DNA of 47,263 nt from the NCBI GenBank assembly GCA_024640225.1, contig JAHEFK010000006.1:41588-88850 (forward strand), in the 5' to 3' direction. The DNA comes from Bacteroidota bacterium (GTDB lineage Bacteria; Bacteroidota; Bacteroidia; Chitinophagales; Chitinophagaceae). The notes under the pieces were generated by a model. The model saw only the letters and a program-made list of their open reading frames with translations. It was not told the DNA's origin and ran no database searches. The position numbers and the translations under genes were made by a program. Within the stretch, counting starts at the first letter, position 1; each line of letters starts with the position of its first letter. Of the stretch, positions 24,605 to 34,302 are shown piece after piece.

Positions 24605-27600
24605 TTAATACGTTGTAATATCTAATGGACGCATCGCACCAAACCATCTTAGCACTGTTTCGCCAATACCATCTGCTTTAACATGGATAAGATACATACC
24701 GCTAGCAATTGGTAAGCCTACATTATTTCTAATATCCCATTCTAAGAATGATTGATTTGGATTATCTTTTTCCAATCTTTTAATTAAGGTTCCATCTAAA
24801 GAATAAATAGATACAGTTGCTTTTTTAGGCAAGTTGGTAATTTTAATACGGGTATCTAATCTATTACTTTCATAATAATCTGCATAGCCATAATATGGAT
24901 TAGGAACAGCATTAATCTTATCTAATAAAGCTTGTTTATCAGAATATGGATTTCCAACTTCATTTAATGCACTTGGCGCTAAACCTTTTGTAGAGAAAGC
25001 ATACAATGGATTTCTTCCATTTCTTTCCGCAACGGTTACATCAGGCATGTAGCGAGCATATGGACGGCGAACTCTAAAGCGCAATCTAGTTGTTGTAGGT
25101 ATGATACCATCTTTAAATGACTTCAATTTGTAGCCATCATTCAACATAGTCGCACCCGTCCACATAAACTTGTTATATGCTCTATAGCTCAATGCAGGAA
25201 CTGGATTGTTTAATAGTTCGTTTTTAAACGCTTTACAAGAATCGTATCTGCTACTTAAAATATATACAAAATGACGTCCTCCAAAAATTGGATTTCCAAA
25301 ATCATCTAGCGTTGTTGCAGTTGGATTATAAATTAAATCTGCACCATTCTCTGATTTTTGATAAGAATCTTCTGTGAATACCACATTTAAGCGCTCACCT
25401 GTTTCTTGATTAACTGCATATCCAGGGAACCAAGACATTGCAGTATCGGTTGGGTCGCTACTATAATATGGATTACCATTATTATCAATATATAATGAAC
25501 GATGAGATCGTAAATCACTCACGCCTGTGCTTGATAATTTTTGAATTTTACCATCTGCTAAGGCAGCTTTTGGTTGCATCTCCAATACAACACAACGTGT
25601 CCATTTAGATTTGTCAGATGTGAATACTAAATCTACACTTTGTAAATCATTTAAGCTGCGCATAGAGCTTTTCTTTACCATATTTAAACCACATGAATCA
25701 GAAACCCCATCATAAGCACCTAAAGAATAAGGAGCCCAAGTGCCTTTTGTATTTAGATTATTACTAAACATTTTCTCATAAACTTGATCTAATGTATCGT
25801 ATTTATTATCAGAGAAACATTGTTTCGTATCGATGCTTTTTCCACTTCTAATCCAGTTAAATAGAGAAGAGTTTTCACCATCGTTTACTCCTGCTAACCA
25901 TGGTTTTGTAGGATCTTCAAAGGTTACATCTGAAGTGATATATCCATTACCTTGATCTTGCTCATCGTTTGGACGAAGTGTTTGCGCAATGTTTACAGAC
26001 AAGCCATACTTTTCTAAAATTTGCTCATTTAGTTTGGCCATATTTCTCTCTGAGTAAATAGTTACGTTATTCGTAATATCTACTAATCTCCAAGAGCCTG
26101 AATCTGGAATAATTCCTTTGCTGGTATCCGTATAAGATCTTCCAGAAATATATAATTCCCAATCTGCTTTTTTCAATTTCAATGGATCAATAACTTTTAC
26201 GTTTACTGGTCCAGCACCTGGTTTGTATACTAAATTAGTTGCTCTTCCATAGTTTAATGCTTCCGCTTCTGATGCATCACTTAAATCCAATGCATTACCA
26301 CCGTTTCCGATTCCTTCAATGCGTTTAATAATAACACCAGAACCATATGTTGCATTTAAAACGGTACCCATATCACCATTTGCTGGATTAGGCATAGCGC
26401 TTACAACAGGAATTGAAATTCCACCAGCACCTTTTGCACTTTCTAAATAAGCAATAGTTTGAGTAGAATCTATGCGTTTTGGATTTGGATCAAAAGCCGC
26501 AAATTGATTATATGCATAAGCTACTGCAACGAAATAATAGTTTCTGTAGTTTACTAAACTTTTATTTTGGCCGCTTGCAAATGCATCTTGAGTGACTTCA
26601 AAACTATGGCTTATACCTTGGTTTGCACCTTTTACTTTAGTAATTGCTGACCAAGTAGTATCACTTACGTCAATATTTTTATCATAGTTAACAATGGTAG
26701 AAATACCATTTTTTAGATCGCATTGGAATACTTCCTGAGCGATAGCTGTATTCACTTCCCCTTTGCTGTTAATGATATCTGCAGCTGTTGTAGTTGGATA
26801 TTTAACTTGGAATACACGGTATCCTTCAAATTTATATAAAGAATCGGCTGCTTTAATAGCTTTAGCTCTTCCAGAAGCGACACGATATTTAGCATTTGTA
26901 TCATATCCGAATTTCTCACCAAAGTTGTTACTAATAGAGTCATTCACTAAGTACATGATTAATTTTTTGTCCATCTCGCGGATTACTAATCTTGGAGCCT
27001 CAGGACCTTCTACAACTTTAAAGCCATTGTCAAATAATCCTTGTGCTAAATCATCCGCTGCTCTAATTTTTCTAAAATTAGCAGAAGGGCAACCAGAAAC
27101 ATCTGCTGTCCATACAACCCCAATGGTAATATCATTGCTGGTACCTGGTTCTAATACGAAAGGACCTGAAGAGTGAATGAAACGTCTATCTCCGGCATAT
27201 CCACCTGTTGCGTTACAACAGTTACATTCTGTCCATTCTACTTTTCCTAAATCACCGGTAAACAAGAATTTAGTATCTGGTCCAGCACCTGTTCCATTTG
27301 CAGGCACACAACTTGTTCCAGGTAAATAATCGTTATGAAAATGTGTTCCATTACGCATAGATCCTGTCATGTAATTGTAGATCTGAATACCATTTGCTGG
27401 ATTACCAAGATTTGGAGAATTATCATTATTATAGTAGGTAAATGCTTCCATAGATAATTTTCTAGAAGTATCTAAACCAGTATAAGGACTTTTATATTTT
27501 TTTATAGGGCCTACAAAGAAATCCACTCCAACCATAGGTGGTTTTGAACCATATGAGTTTACTTGGCCGTCTCCATCAACTGTTTTAGAGTTATATAATA

Positions 27601-28552
27601 TACCTAAACCGCGTATAGTATCACAACCAATATAATCATCTTGGAACCAACCTAAATCGGCATCTGTCCACGTAGAAACATAAGTGCTATCTAAGGTCAA
27701 ATTCCCTCTGTTCCACATTCTATAATTATAGAAGGTTGCGTCGTTCATTGCATCTTTAGTAGTAAATGCAAATGCACTTGCTTGGATTTCTAATTTAATA
27801 GCATCTGTGTTTGATTGTTGTTTGCTATTTCCAGCATCGTTAAATACCCACCAGATATATTGGTCACCATCAATTTTTGGATAGTCCCCTTTAGTAGCAT
27901 CATATTTTCCATCATTATCTACGTCAACGAAATTGGCATAGGTATTAGACAAATAAGTTGATGCAAGGCCTAAATTATTACCACTTGTACCGGTTGCATA
28001 AATATTTCCTTTCGCAGGCCATTTTAAAATGCTTTCATATCTTGGATCCGTAACGGGCGCTGAAGGATTAGCACGTTTCATTTCAACAAAAGCAATAATG
28101 TCTGACTTGTTTACTTTCCAAAATTTATCCCAATCAGAACAAGTTGCAGCAGTTACTGTACCGCCCGCATTAACATCTAAAGGACCAGGCCAATAGTCGT
28201 TTCCATCTTGACGATAGGTTTGCGCAGCTACTTTTAATTGTTTTTGTGCATCATAACCACCAATCCATAATGAACCAGCAAATAGCGAGTTTTTCTTAGA
28301 ACCTTTTGGCACTTCATAACGTGCTTCTCCGGTACCATTATCCCACCACATATCACCACCAGTCATCAACCGAGCACGAACATTATTGATATCTAAATCG
28401 ATACTTGCTTCAGCCGGTTTACAACCGCCTGTTGTTTTCAATAATTTCTGACGGTATCCATTATACCCAGCATTTGGACGAGCTAAAGCTGAAATATTGA
28501 ATACCACTACAACTAGTAAACTTAAGCTAAGTAGGTTTTTTAAACGTATCAT
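24605..28552 (-). CDS. Large secreted surface protein with C-terminal T9SS/FlgD-like sorting domain
   Basis: 1315 residues with a clear signal peptide (LLSLSLLVVVVFNISALA). The first half contains repeated segments of mature secreted proteins: DINNVRARLMTGGDMWWD, GSLWIGGYDAQKQLKVAAQ, DVDNDGKYDATKGDYPKIDG (calcium-like Asp pattern), and a Cys cluster ECNCCN. The C-terminal 90 residues hold NAVPNPYYGYADYYESNRLD, VSIYSLDGTLIKRL, LEWDIRNNVGLPIASGMYLI and end RWFGAMRPLDITTY, resembling a T9SS type A sorting or FlgD-like Ig domain. No catalytic motif was recognised. It lies 26 nt after the receptor gene and 38 nt before a PorV-like gene, so it is probably T9SS cargo on the cell surface. Such proteins recur with this gene order in related genomes to my knowledge, without an assigned role. 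Confidence 0.8.
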   Translation of the reverse strand: MIRLKNLLSLSLLVVVVFNISALARPNAGYNGYRQKLLKTTGGCKPAEASIDLDINNVRARLMTGGDMWWDNGTGEARYEVPKGSKKNSLFAGSLWIGGYDAQKQLKVAAQTYRQDGNDYWPGPLDVNAGGTVTAATCSDWDKFWKVNKSDIIAFVEMKRANPSAPVTDPRYESILKWPAKGNIYATGTSGNNLGLASTYLSNTYANFVDVDNDGKYDATKGDYPKIDGDQYIWWVFNDAGNSKQQSNTDAIKLEIQASAFAFTTKDAMNDATFYNYRMWNRGNLTLDSTYVSTWTDADLGWFQDDYIGCDTIRGLGILYNSKTVDGDGQVNSYGSKPPMVGVDFFVGPIKKYKSPYTGLDTSRKLSMEAFTYYNNDNSPNLGNPANGIQIYNYMTGSMRNGTHFHNDYLPGTSCVPANGTGAGPDTKFLFTGDLGKVEWTECNCCNATGGYAGDRRFIHSSGPFVLEPGTSNDITIGVVWTADVSGCPSANFRKIRAADDLAQGLFDNGFKVVEGPEAPRLVIREMDKKLIMYLVNDSISNNFGEKFGYDTNAKYRVASGRAKAIKAADSLYKFEGYRVFQVKYPTTTAADIINSKGEVNTAIAQEVFQCDLKNGISTIVNYDKNIDVSDTTWSAITKVKGANQGISHSFEVTQDAFASGQNKSLVNYRNYYFVAVAYAYNQFAAFDPNPKRIDSTQTIAYLESAKGAGGISIPVVSAMPNPANGDMGTVLNATYGSGVIIKRIEGIGNGGNALDLSDASEAEALNYGRATNLVYKPGAGPVNVKVIDPLKLKKADWELYISGRSYTDTSKGIIPDSGSWRLVDITNNVTIYSERNMAKLNEQILEKYGLSVNIAQTLRPNDEQDQGNGYITSDVTFEDPTKPWLAGVNDGENSSLFNWIRSGKSIDTKQCFSDNKYDTLDQVYEKMFSNNLNTKGTWAPYSLGAYDGVSDSCGLNMVKKSSMRSLNDLQSVDLVFTSDKSKWTRCVVLEMQPKAALADGKIQKLSSTGVSDLRSHRSLYIDNNGNPYYSSDPTDTAMSWFPGYAVNQETGERLNVVFTEDSYQKSENGADLIYNPTATTLDDFGNPIFGGRHFVYILSSRYDSCKAFKNELLNNPVPALSYRAYNKFMWTGATMLNDGYKLKSFKDGIIPTTTRLRFRVRRPYARYMPDVTVAERNGRNPLYAFSTKGLAPSALNEVGNPYSDKQALLDKINAVPNPYYGYADYYESNRLDTRIKITNLPKKATVSIYSLDGTLIKRLEKDNPNQSFLEWDIRNNVGLPIASGMYLIHVKADGIGETVLRWFGAMRPLDITTY

Positions 28553-28578
28553 ATTGTAACTATATTAAAAAAGTTGAA

Positions 28579-31500
28579 TTAAAAATTGAAGTTAATACCG
28601 ATATTGATTCTTCTTGGTAAGTTCACAGATCCCGGATTAACCATGCTATAATTATATAAATCTATATAAGAAGGAGCATAAGTGGCGTTTGCAATTGATT
28701 GAGCGCCTGACGTTGATGTTAAATAACCATCATCATCTGTTCTGCCAGTATATCCATATACACCTAAAACATCTTTAATATTCAATAAATTGGTCACATA
28801 AACAAATGCATTCAATGCAATTCCTTGTTTCAATAACCCTTTTGAAGTAGTAGATTTTTTAGTCAACATAAAGTCTTTATCAAAACGAATATCCATCATA
28901 AAGTGCCATGGCAAACGAGAACCATTAACCCCACCATTTACAATACTAGAAGCTGCTTGAACATAAGAAGTATAAGGCTCTCCACTTCTTGCACGCATTA
29001 CTAAATTAAATCCTGCATTTTCTAAGAAATGTTTTCCTGCCAATACGGGACCTTCTTTATCTTCATAGCGATAATCGATATTAGCTACGATGTTGTGTCG
29101 AGAATCATAAGATAAAGGAGTTACATAACGTAAGTTAGGTAAACTTGCTGCAATGAAGTTTTGTAATAAACCACCAGAAGAAATATAAGACGAACCACCA
29201 TTAGCAGAGTTGGCGCTAGAACCTGTACCTTCTGCAAATTGAAGTGTATAGTTTAAGTTCATTCTTAAATGGCCTAAACGTCTTAGATCATATTTCATAG
29301 ACACCCCTTTTGTAGTAGAGAAGTCTCTGTTACCGTAGGTATAGTAGGTAATTGGATATGCATACAAATACGGACGTACTTGAATCATGTCTTTTCTTTC
29401 TTTATAGAAGAAGCTTAATGTCAAAGCTGAATTATCCGTTAATTTTTGTTGGAAACCCATTTCATAATCAATCAATTTCTCCGGTTTTAAATCTGGATTA
29501 TTGATTACTTGTTGTGCATTTTGCGACATTGTAAAATAATCTAATGGAGAAGTAAACACATTTGATTTAGGACGTTGTACGATTAAATCGTAGTGCGCAT
29601 AAAACAATGCTGAAGTTGAAATTGGGAAAGAGAAAGAAATACGTGGCGCCAAATTAATTTGCGGTTTGTAATCAGTAAATGAATTATTAGGATCATAACC
29701 TGTAGAATCCATTTTAATGGTATTCTTAGGAATAAATGGTTGAGGATCTTTACCTCCACTATATGATTTTAAAGAAGAAGGATCTTCTACAATTTTACCA
29801 TATGGATCGTACCAAACATCACCTTTTCTATATCCAATTACAGAAGGATCTGAAGAGCTAGCATCATTTACATAAACGGCATAGTCGCCACCGATATTAG
29901 AAGGATGCACACCATTGTTGTAAATATTTTTAGCGCCCGCTACTTGATCTTTTGTTAAGCCAGCATAAAGCGTATAAGGATCTTTCAATACTTTAGTATT
30001 CGCATCATATCTGTCTACACGAAGACCCACATTGAACAACATGTCTTTATACTCAAACTTGTCTAATAAATAACCAGCGATATAGTTTGGTCGGAATGCA
30101 CCTACTTCACGAGAGAAATATTTGTTTCCATTAACCGTATAGGTTTTTGTAAAGAAGTCATTAAAGTTTACTTGACCCGTTAATTTATTACCTAAATAAT
30201 CATAACCATAAGCACTCACTAGAGGATTACCACTATTCAATAATTCGTCAGGCGAGAACATATTTAAATTGAAGGTAGAAGGATCTAAAGCATCAACATT
30301 TAAGAAATCTTGACCTTTAGTATTGAGACCTAATTTTCTTCTTAAGTTATAATCAAATAAAGATTGGTCTTTTTGAACAAACAAACGATTATAGATTACA
30401 GTATCCGTTAAGCCTGGAGTTACTACTCCATTTAGAACATCTGATTTTGAGTAACGCTTGCCACCCACTAAGAAAATTGGATTGTCTTTGTCTAAATTAG
30501 ACATATGTTTGTTTACTAAAGAACGCATTAACTGCCAGATAGATCCAGAACCTGAAGAAGTTCCTTGGAAAGCTGCTCCTTGCGCTGAATAACCTCTCTC
30601 TGCACGTTGTTGGTAGTACAAACCAAATTCTATTGCATGTTTAGTTTTCTTAGGTTTAAATTCAAAAGAGGCATCTACGCCAAATGCGAACTGATCTACA
30701 CGAGCATAACCATATCCGTTATAGTTGTAACCTACGTTAGCAAATTTACCATAGGTGTACAGTGGCTGGTCGCCATTCAACATACCATTACCATTTCTAA
30801 TTTGTGCAATCGTTAATGGTTGGTTAGTGGTTAAATTAAAATATTGAGAAGTATAATTTGCCAACATAGGATTAACCTCTGCACGTTGGAAGCTTAAACT
30901 TTTTGGCACATCATAGGTATACAAACCAACTAAGGTTCTTTTGGTAGCTGTATCTATGGTATTAGATAAATAGAAGGGTTGATTTTGAATATCAAATTTA
31001 CCAACATAACCATAGTTGAATAAATCTTTTTTAAGATCATTTCTTTGTGTAGTAGAATAGTCTACTTGATAATCTGCTTGTACTGTGTAATATGCATTTG
31101 AAATTAACGCATTTTTTTGCTTATCATTATTATTAAAACGTTGCGTGAAACGTAAATAAGTTCTACCGGTATAATTAATAGAATTAGGCATTGCTGTAGG
31201 AGCTAACAAGGCAGTTCCTCTACTGTAGGCTCTAGAATTATCATATGAAAAAGTAGTTCCCCAAGTAAGATTGGTATTATCATTTATTTGGAAATCTAAT
31301 TTTTCATTTAAACGAAATGTAGATGCCGTTGCATTCAAACGTTTTTTAGAATATAATAGATCTTTGTTGGTAATATACTCAGATGCATAGTTTAAAATCG
31401 TATTACCACCAGATGATTTAGGGCTTACCCTTAAAGGGTTTTGTTGAATATAGCTTAAAACTTCATCTTTTACTTGATAAGTACCATAATAACTTGGGTT

Positions 31501-32376
31501 GTTATCTTGATCGTATTGGTAATCCGCACCTACTCTAAATCCAATAAGTGGTTTCTTTTTAAATGTGCCATCTTCTTGTTTTACTTTTTCTGCAAATAAT
31601 GGACCTGAAAGATCAAAATTCAATAAATTGTTATTATATCCATCTATAGAATGCTGAACGATACCGCCACCACGAACTTTAGAAGTGATACCTTTTGTGG
31701 TAATATTAATGACTCCACCAATCGCATCTCCATAACGCGCAGAAATACCAGAGGTTAGTACTTGCATTTCTGAGATAGAGTTTTGAGATAAGTTAGTACC
31801 TCTACTACCTCTTACTTGCACCCCATCAATGATGTATAAGGTACCTTCACTTCTTGCACCACCAATGCTAATAGATGCGCCACTCTTTTGTTGATAGGTA
31901 TTAGGCGAAGCCGTAGATACCATATCTTGTGTGTTACGAGTAGGTAATTTTTCAATTTCTTTTGAAGTTAATACACTAGTACTACCAGGACTAAATTTAT
32001 CAATCAATGGTTTTTTGTAGGCAACTACTTTTACTTCTTTACCAGTAACCCCTTTCTTTTCTAAATTAAAAGTTAAGGTAGTTGTTTTATCTACGCTCAC
32101 AATAACACCAGAAATCTCGGAAACTTGGTACCCTGGATAGGATACACGTACATTATACGTACCAGCGAAAATAGCGCGGATATTGAATTTACCGTCATCA
32201 TCCGTAACAGCACCCCCTTTTTTAAGTTGGCCTTCAATAACCTCTACATTTGCACCAATAACCGTAATCCCTTTCTCGTCTTTTACCTGACCAATGATAT
32301 TACCAGCTTGCGCTAAAGCAAGTTTAGAAACAGATGCTAATAATACCACCAATAATAAACGCAGTGTATATTTCAT
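28579..32376 (-). CDS. TonB-dependent receptor, Oar-like, with carboxypeptidase-like N-domain
   Basis: 1265 residues from the ATG at 32376; an in-frame TTG at 32439 lies within the -33 element and is rejected. Signal peptide LLLVVLLASVSKLALAQ, then a CarboxypepD_reg-like beta-sandwich (about 25-110: IIGQVKDEKGITVIGANVEV, FNIRAIFAGTYNVRVSYPGY), then the plug (TRNTQDMVSTASPNTYQQ, GTLYIIDGVQVRGSRGTN, ISARYGDAIGGVINITTKG) and a very large barrel ending in RRINIGINFNF. Not a SusC with adjacent SusD: no SusD is present. The next gene encodes a secreted T9SS-type protein, then a PorV-like barrel; the three share a promoter upstream and a terminator at 23446-23479. Ligand or cargo role unknown. Confidence 0.92.
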   Translation of the reverse strand: MKYTLRLLLVVLLASVSKLALAQAGNIIGQVKDEKGITVIGANVEVIEGQLKKGGAVTDDDGKFNIRAIFAGTYNVRVSYPGYQVSEISGVIVSVDKTTTLTFNLEKKGVTGKEVKVVAYKKPLIDKFSPGSTSVLTSKEIEKLPTRNTQDMVSTASPNTYQQKSGASISIGGARSEGTLYIIDGVQVRGSRGTNLSQNSISEMQVLTSGISARYGDAIGGVINITTKGITSKVRGGGIVQHSIDGYNNNLLNFDLSGPLFAEKVKQEDGTFKKKPLIGFRVGADYQYDQDNNPSYYGTYQVKDEVLSYIQQNPLRVSPKSSGGNTILNYASEYITNKDLLYSKKRLNATASTFRLNEKLDFQINDNTNLTWGTTFSYDNSRAYSRGTALLAPTAMPNSINYTGRTYLRFTQRFNNNDKQKNALISNAYYTVQADYQVDYSTTQRNDLKKDLFNYGYVGKFDIQNQPFYLSNTIDTATKRTLVGLYTYDVPKSLSFQRAEVNPMLANYTSQYFNLTTNQPLTIAQIRNGNGMLNGDQPLYTYGKFANVGYNYNGYGYARVDQFAFGVDASFEFKPKKTKHAIEFGLYYQQRAERGYSAQGAAFQGTSSGSGSIWQLMRSLVNKHMSNLDKDNPIFLVGGKRYSKSDVLNGVVTPGLTDTVIYNRLFVQKDQSLFDYNLRRKLGLNTKGQDFLNVDALDPSTFNLNMFSPDELLNSGNPLVSAYGYDYLGNKLTGQVNFNDFFTKTYTVNGNKYFSREVGAFRPNYIAGYLLDKFEYKDMLFNVGLRVDRYDANTKVLKDPYTLYAGLTKDQVAGAKNIYNNGVHPSNIGGDYAVYVNDASSSDPSVIGYRKGDVWYDPYGKIVEDPSSLKSYSGGKDPQPFIPKNTIKMDSTGYDPNNSFTDYKPQINLAPRISFSFPISTSALFYAHYDLIVQRPKSNVFTSPLDYFTMSQNAQQVINNPDLKPEKLIDYEMGFQQKLTDNSALTLSFFYKERKDMIQVRPYLYAYPITYYTYGNRDFSTTKGVSMKYDLRRLGHLRMNLNYTLQFAEGTGSSANSANGGSSYISSGGLLQNFIAASLPNLRYVTPLSYDSRHNIVANIDYRYEDKEGPVLAGKHFLENAGFNLVMRARSGEPYTSYVQAASSIVNGGVNGSRLPWHFMMDIRFDKDFMLTKKSTTSKGLLKQGIALNAFVYVTNLLNIKDVLGVYGYTGRTDDDGYLTSTSGAQSIANATYAPSYIDLYNYSMVNPGSVNLPRRINIGINFNF

Positions 32377-32410
32377 ATTCTTTATTAAATATATGTTAAG
32401 TAATAGTGGG

Positions 32411-32439
32411 TAAAGATAAAAAATTCTGTTAAAAAGCAA
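32411..32439 (-). promoter_or_regulatory. Promoter of the receptor-cargo-PorV operon
   Basis: On the minus strand TTG (32437-32439), 18-nt spacer, TATCTTTA (32411-32418; one mismatch to TAnnTTTG). Predicted start near 32404, leader about 28 nt. Confidence 0.65.
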
Positions 32440-32480
32440 TAAAATTTGATAATTTAATTTTAAAGCTAACTTATTGATAA

Positions 32481-33410
32481 TTATAGAAATTTAAGTTTTT
32501 GGGCAAGTACTAGACTCATTTTATAAAGGGCTTCCTGACTATAGCCTGCAATATGGGGTGTAATCAGCACCCGATCATCGGCTAAAAGGCTGTTAAACAA
32601 GGTTTTTTGATGTTCATTCATCTTTGAAAGGGGCTCAATTTCCCAAACATCAAAACAGGCTTGACTTATTTTACCTTTTTTTAGTCCAATAGCTACCGCC
32701 TCCGGGTCTACCACATTACCTCTAGAGGTATTCATTAATACAATTGGTTTTTGAAAATTGTCTACTACTTGTTCGTTAAATAAGTGCCTATTTTCATCAC
32801 TAGCAGGCACATGATAGCTTATTATATCTGCTACTTCATAAATATGCTGCATGTTTTCTTGGGCCTTTACATAATCTGGATATCTTATTACAGGATTGGT
32901 ATCATAAGCTAAAATAGTCATGTTAAAAACCGACAATTTATAAGCCAATGCGCTTCCCGTGTGGCCAAATCCAATAATGGCTATTGTTTTACCCGATAGC
33001 TCAAAGCCTCTATTGGCCTCTCGCTCCCATATACCTTGGTGCAATTCGTTGTTACTTTTCACAATTTGCTTTGACAAACCTAACAACATACCCAATGCAT
33101 GCTCGGCAACAGCATTGGCATTGCCCTCTGGACTGCTTACGCATACCACCCCTTTTTGTGCAGCATAAGGCATATCTATTATTTCCATACCCGAACCCAT
33201 TCTGCCTATAAATTTCAACTGAGCTGCGTGATCTAATAATTTTTTATTGATATGCAAACGGGTAGAGGTTATAATACCTTCATATTGAGCCACAGTCGCT
33301 AATGCCTCTTCTTGCGTAATATCCAAAGCGAAAACACATGCGTAGCCTGCTTTCTCTAGCGCTGCTATCAAAACAGCATGCACGGGGGCAGCAATTAAAA
33401 CTTTGGGCAT
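32481..33410 (-). CDS. D-2-hydroxyacid dehydrogenase (NAD-dependent, phosphoglycerate-dehydrogenase-like)
   Basis: 309 residues from the ATG at 33410, one base past the rsmA stop (TAAGATG). Two Rossmann domains: substrate domain at the ends, NAD domain in the middle with IAIIGFGHTGSALA. The catalytic Arg is in LMNTSRGNVVD, the Glu in FDVWEIEP and the His in ITPHIAGYSQEA, so the enzyme should be active. No ACT domain, so not a classical serine-regulated SerA. Substrate could be 3-phosphoglycerate, glyoxylate/hydroxypyruvate or another 2-ketoacid; sequence does not decide. Paired with rsmA only by transcription. Confidence 0.92.
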   Translation of the reverse strand: MPKVLIAAPVHAVLIAALEKAGYACVFALDITQEEALATVAQYEGIITSTRLHINKKLLDHAAQLKFIGRMGSGMEIIDMPYAAQKGVVCVSSPEGNANAVAEHALGMLLGLSKQIVKSNNELHQGIWEREANRGFELSGKTIAIIGFGHTGSALAYKLSVFNMTILAYDTNPVIRYPDYVKAQENMQHIYEVADIISYHVPASDENRHLFNEQVVDNFQKPIVLMNTSRGNVVDPEAVAIGLKKGKISQACFDVWEIEPLSKMNEHQKTLFNSLLADDRVLITPHIAGYSQEALYKMSLVLAQKLKFL

Positions 33411-33411
33411 C

Positions 33412-34167
33412 TTATTGGTATGTTTTATGTAAGTACAAGAAATCTTCAACACTCAATTGTTCAGCACGCTTTTCCATCATTGGATCCAACAAAGCACTAG
33501 GCTCTAGCGTACCTTTCAGTGCATTACGCAAGGTTTTTCTTCGTTGATTAAACGCAGCTTTCACCAATTGCTTGAACTTCTTTTTGTCATGCACGGCAAT
33601 AAGCCCTTGTTTGTGCGTAAGTTTTATAACGCCCGACATCACTTTGGGAGGTGGTTTAAAACAACCTGGCGGCACATCAAACAAATATTCGATATCAAAA
33701 AAGGTTTGCATCAACACACTCAAGATTCCATAAACCTTTGATCCGGCTTTGGAGGCAATGCGTTGCGCCACTTCTTTCTGAAACATGCCAATTACTTCAT
33801 CTATCTTATCTTCCCAATCATACACTAAAAACATGATGGGCGAAGAAATATTATAGGGAAAATTACCAATAATTGAAAAGGTTTCCTCAAAAGGCTGAGC
33901 AGCCTTCAATACATCTTGATGAATGATCTTATCTTCTAATTGTGGGTAGGTATGTTTTAAATAAGCTACCTTTTCATCATCTACCTCAATCAATTTTAAA
34001 TCAATATCCTTCCAATTTAATATATACTTTGTTATAGCACCACCGCCTGGACCAATCTCTACCAATCGCATGCCACTCGTATGCCCAATTTGAGCAACAA
34101 TTTTTTTACACATTTGCTCATCATGCAAAAAATGCTGTCCCAAGCTCTTCTTTAAGGTATATTGCAT
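33412..34167 (-). CDS. rsmA: 16S rRNA (adenine1518/1519-N6)-dimethyltransferase
   Basis: 251 residues from the ATG at 34167; a TTG at 34197 is in frame but extends the protein without family support. RsmA (KsgA) dimethylates two adjacent adenosines in helix 45 of 16S rRNA late in small-subunit assembly. Motifs: KKSLGQHFLHDEQMCKKI, the SAM-binding VEIGPGGGAIT, and the catalytic GNFPYNISSP (NLPY variant). C-terminal AFNQRRKTLRNAL is diagnostic. First gene of a two-gene unit, divergent from the M17 aminopeptidase. Confidence 0.97.
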   Translation of the reverse strand: MQYTLKKSLGQHFLHDEQMCKKIVAQIGHTSGMRLVEIGPGGGAITKYILNWKDIDLKLIEVDDEKVAYLKHTYPQLEDKIIHQDVLKAAQPFEETFSIIGNFPYNISSPIMFLVYDWEDKIDEVIGMFQKEVAQRIASKAGSKVYGILSVLMQTFFDIEYLFDVPPGCFKPPPKVMSGVIKLTHKQGLIAVHDKKKFKQLVKAAFNQRRKTLRNALKGTLEPSALLDPMMEKRAEQLSVEDFLYLHKTYQ

Positions 34168-34274
34168 GTGTTGATTTGAAATTTTTACAAAAGTCAATAA
34201 AATAAGTAAGAAACAAGTAGATCCTTCGCATTTTTTTTATGAAAATAATATGATGTGCTCTAAATTATCTTAGT

Positions 34275-34282
34275 TATTTTTG
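34275..34282 (+). promoter_or_regulatory. -7 box of the M17 aminopeptidase promoter
   Basis: TATTTTTG matches TAnnTTTG, 20 nt before the ATG at 34303. No TTG at the expected spacing upstream. Confidence 0.55.
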
Positions 34283-34302
34283 TTATTCTAAAACTAATAA
34301 CC

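Noticed and set aside
26763-27176. 137-codon plus-strand open frame inside the large secreted protein gene
   Set aside because: Antisense to a long, continuous minus-strand gene with signal peptide and C-terminal domain; nothing recognisable in it.
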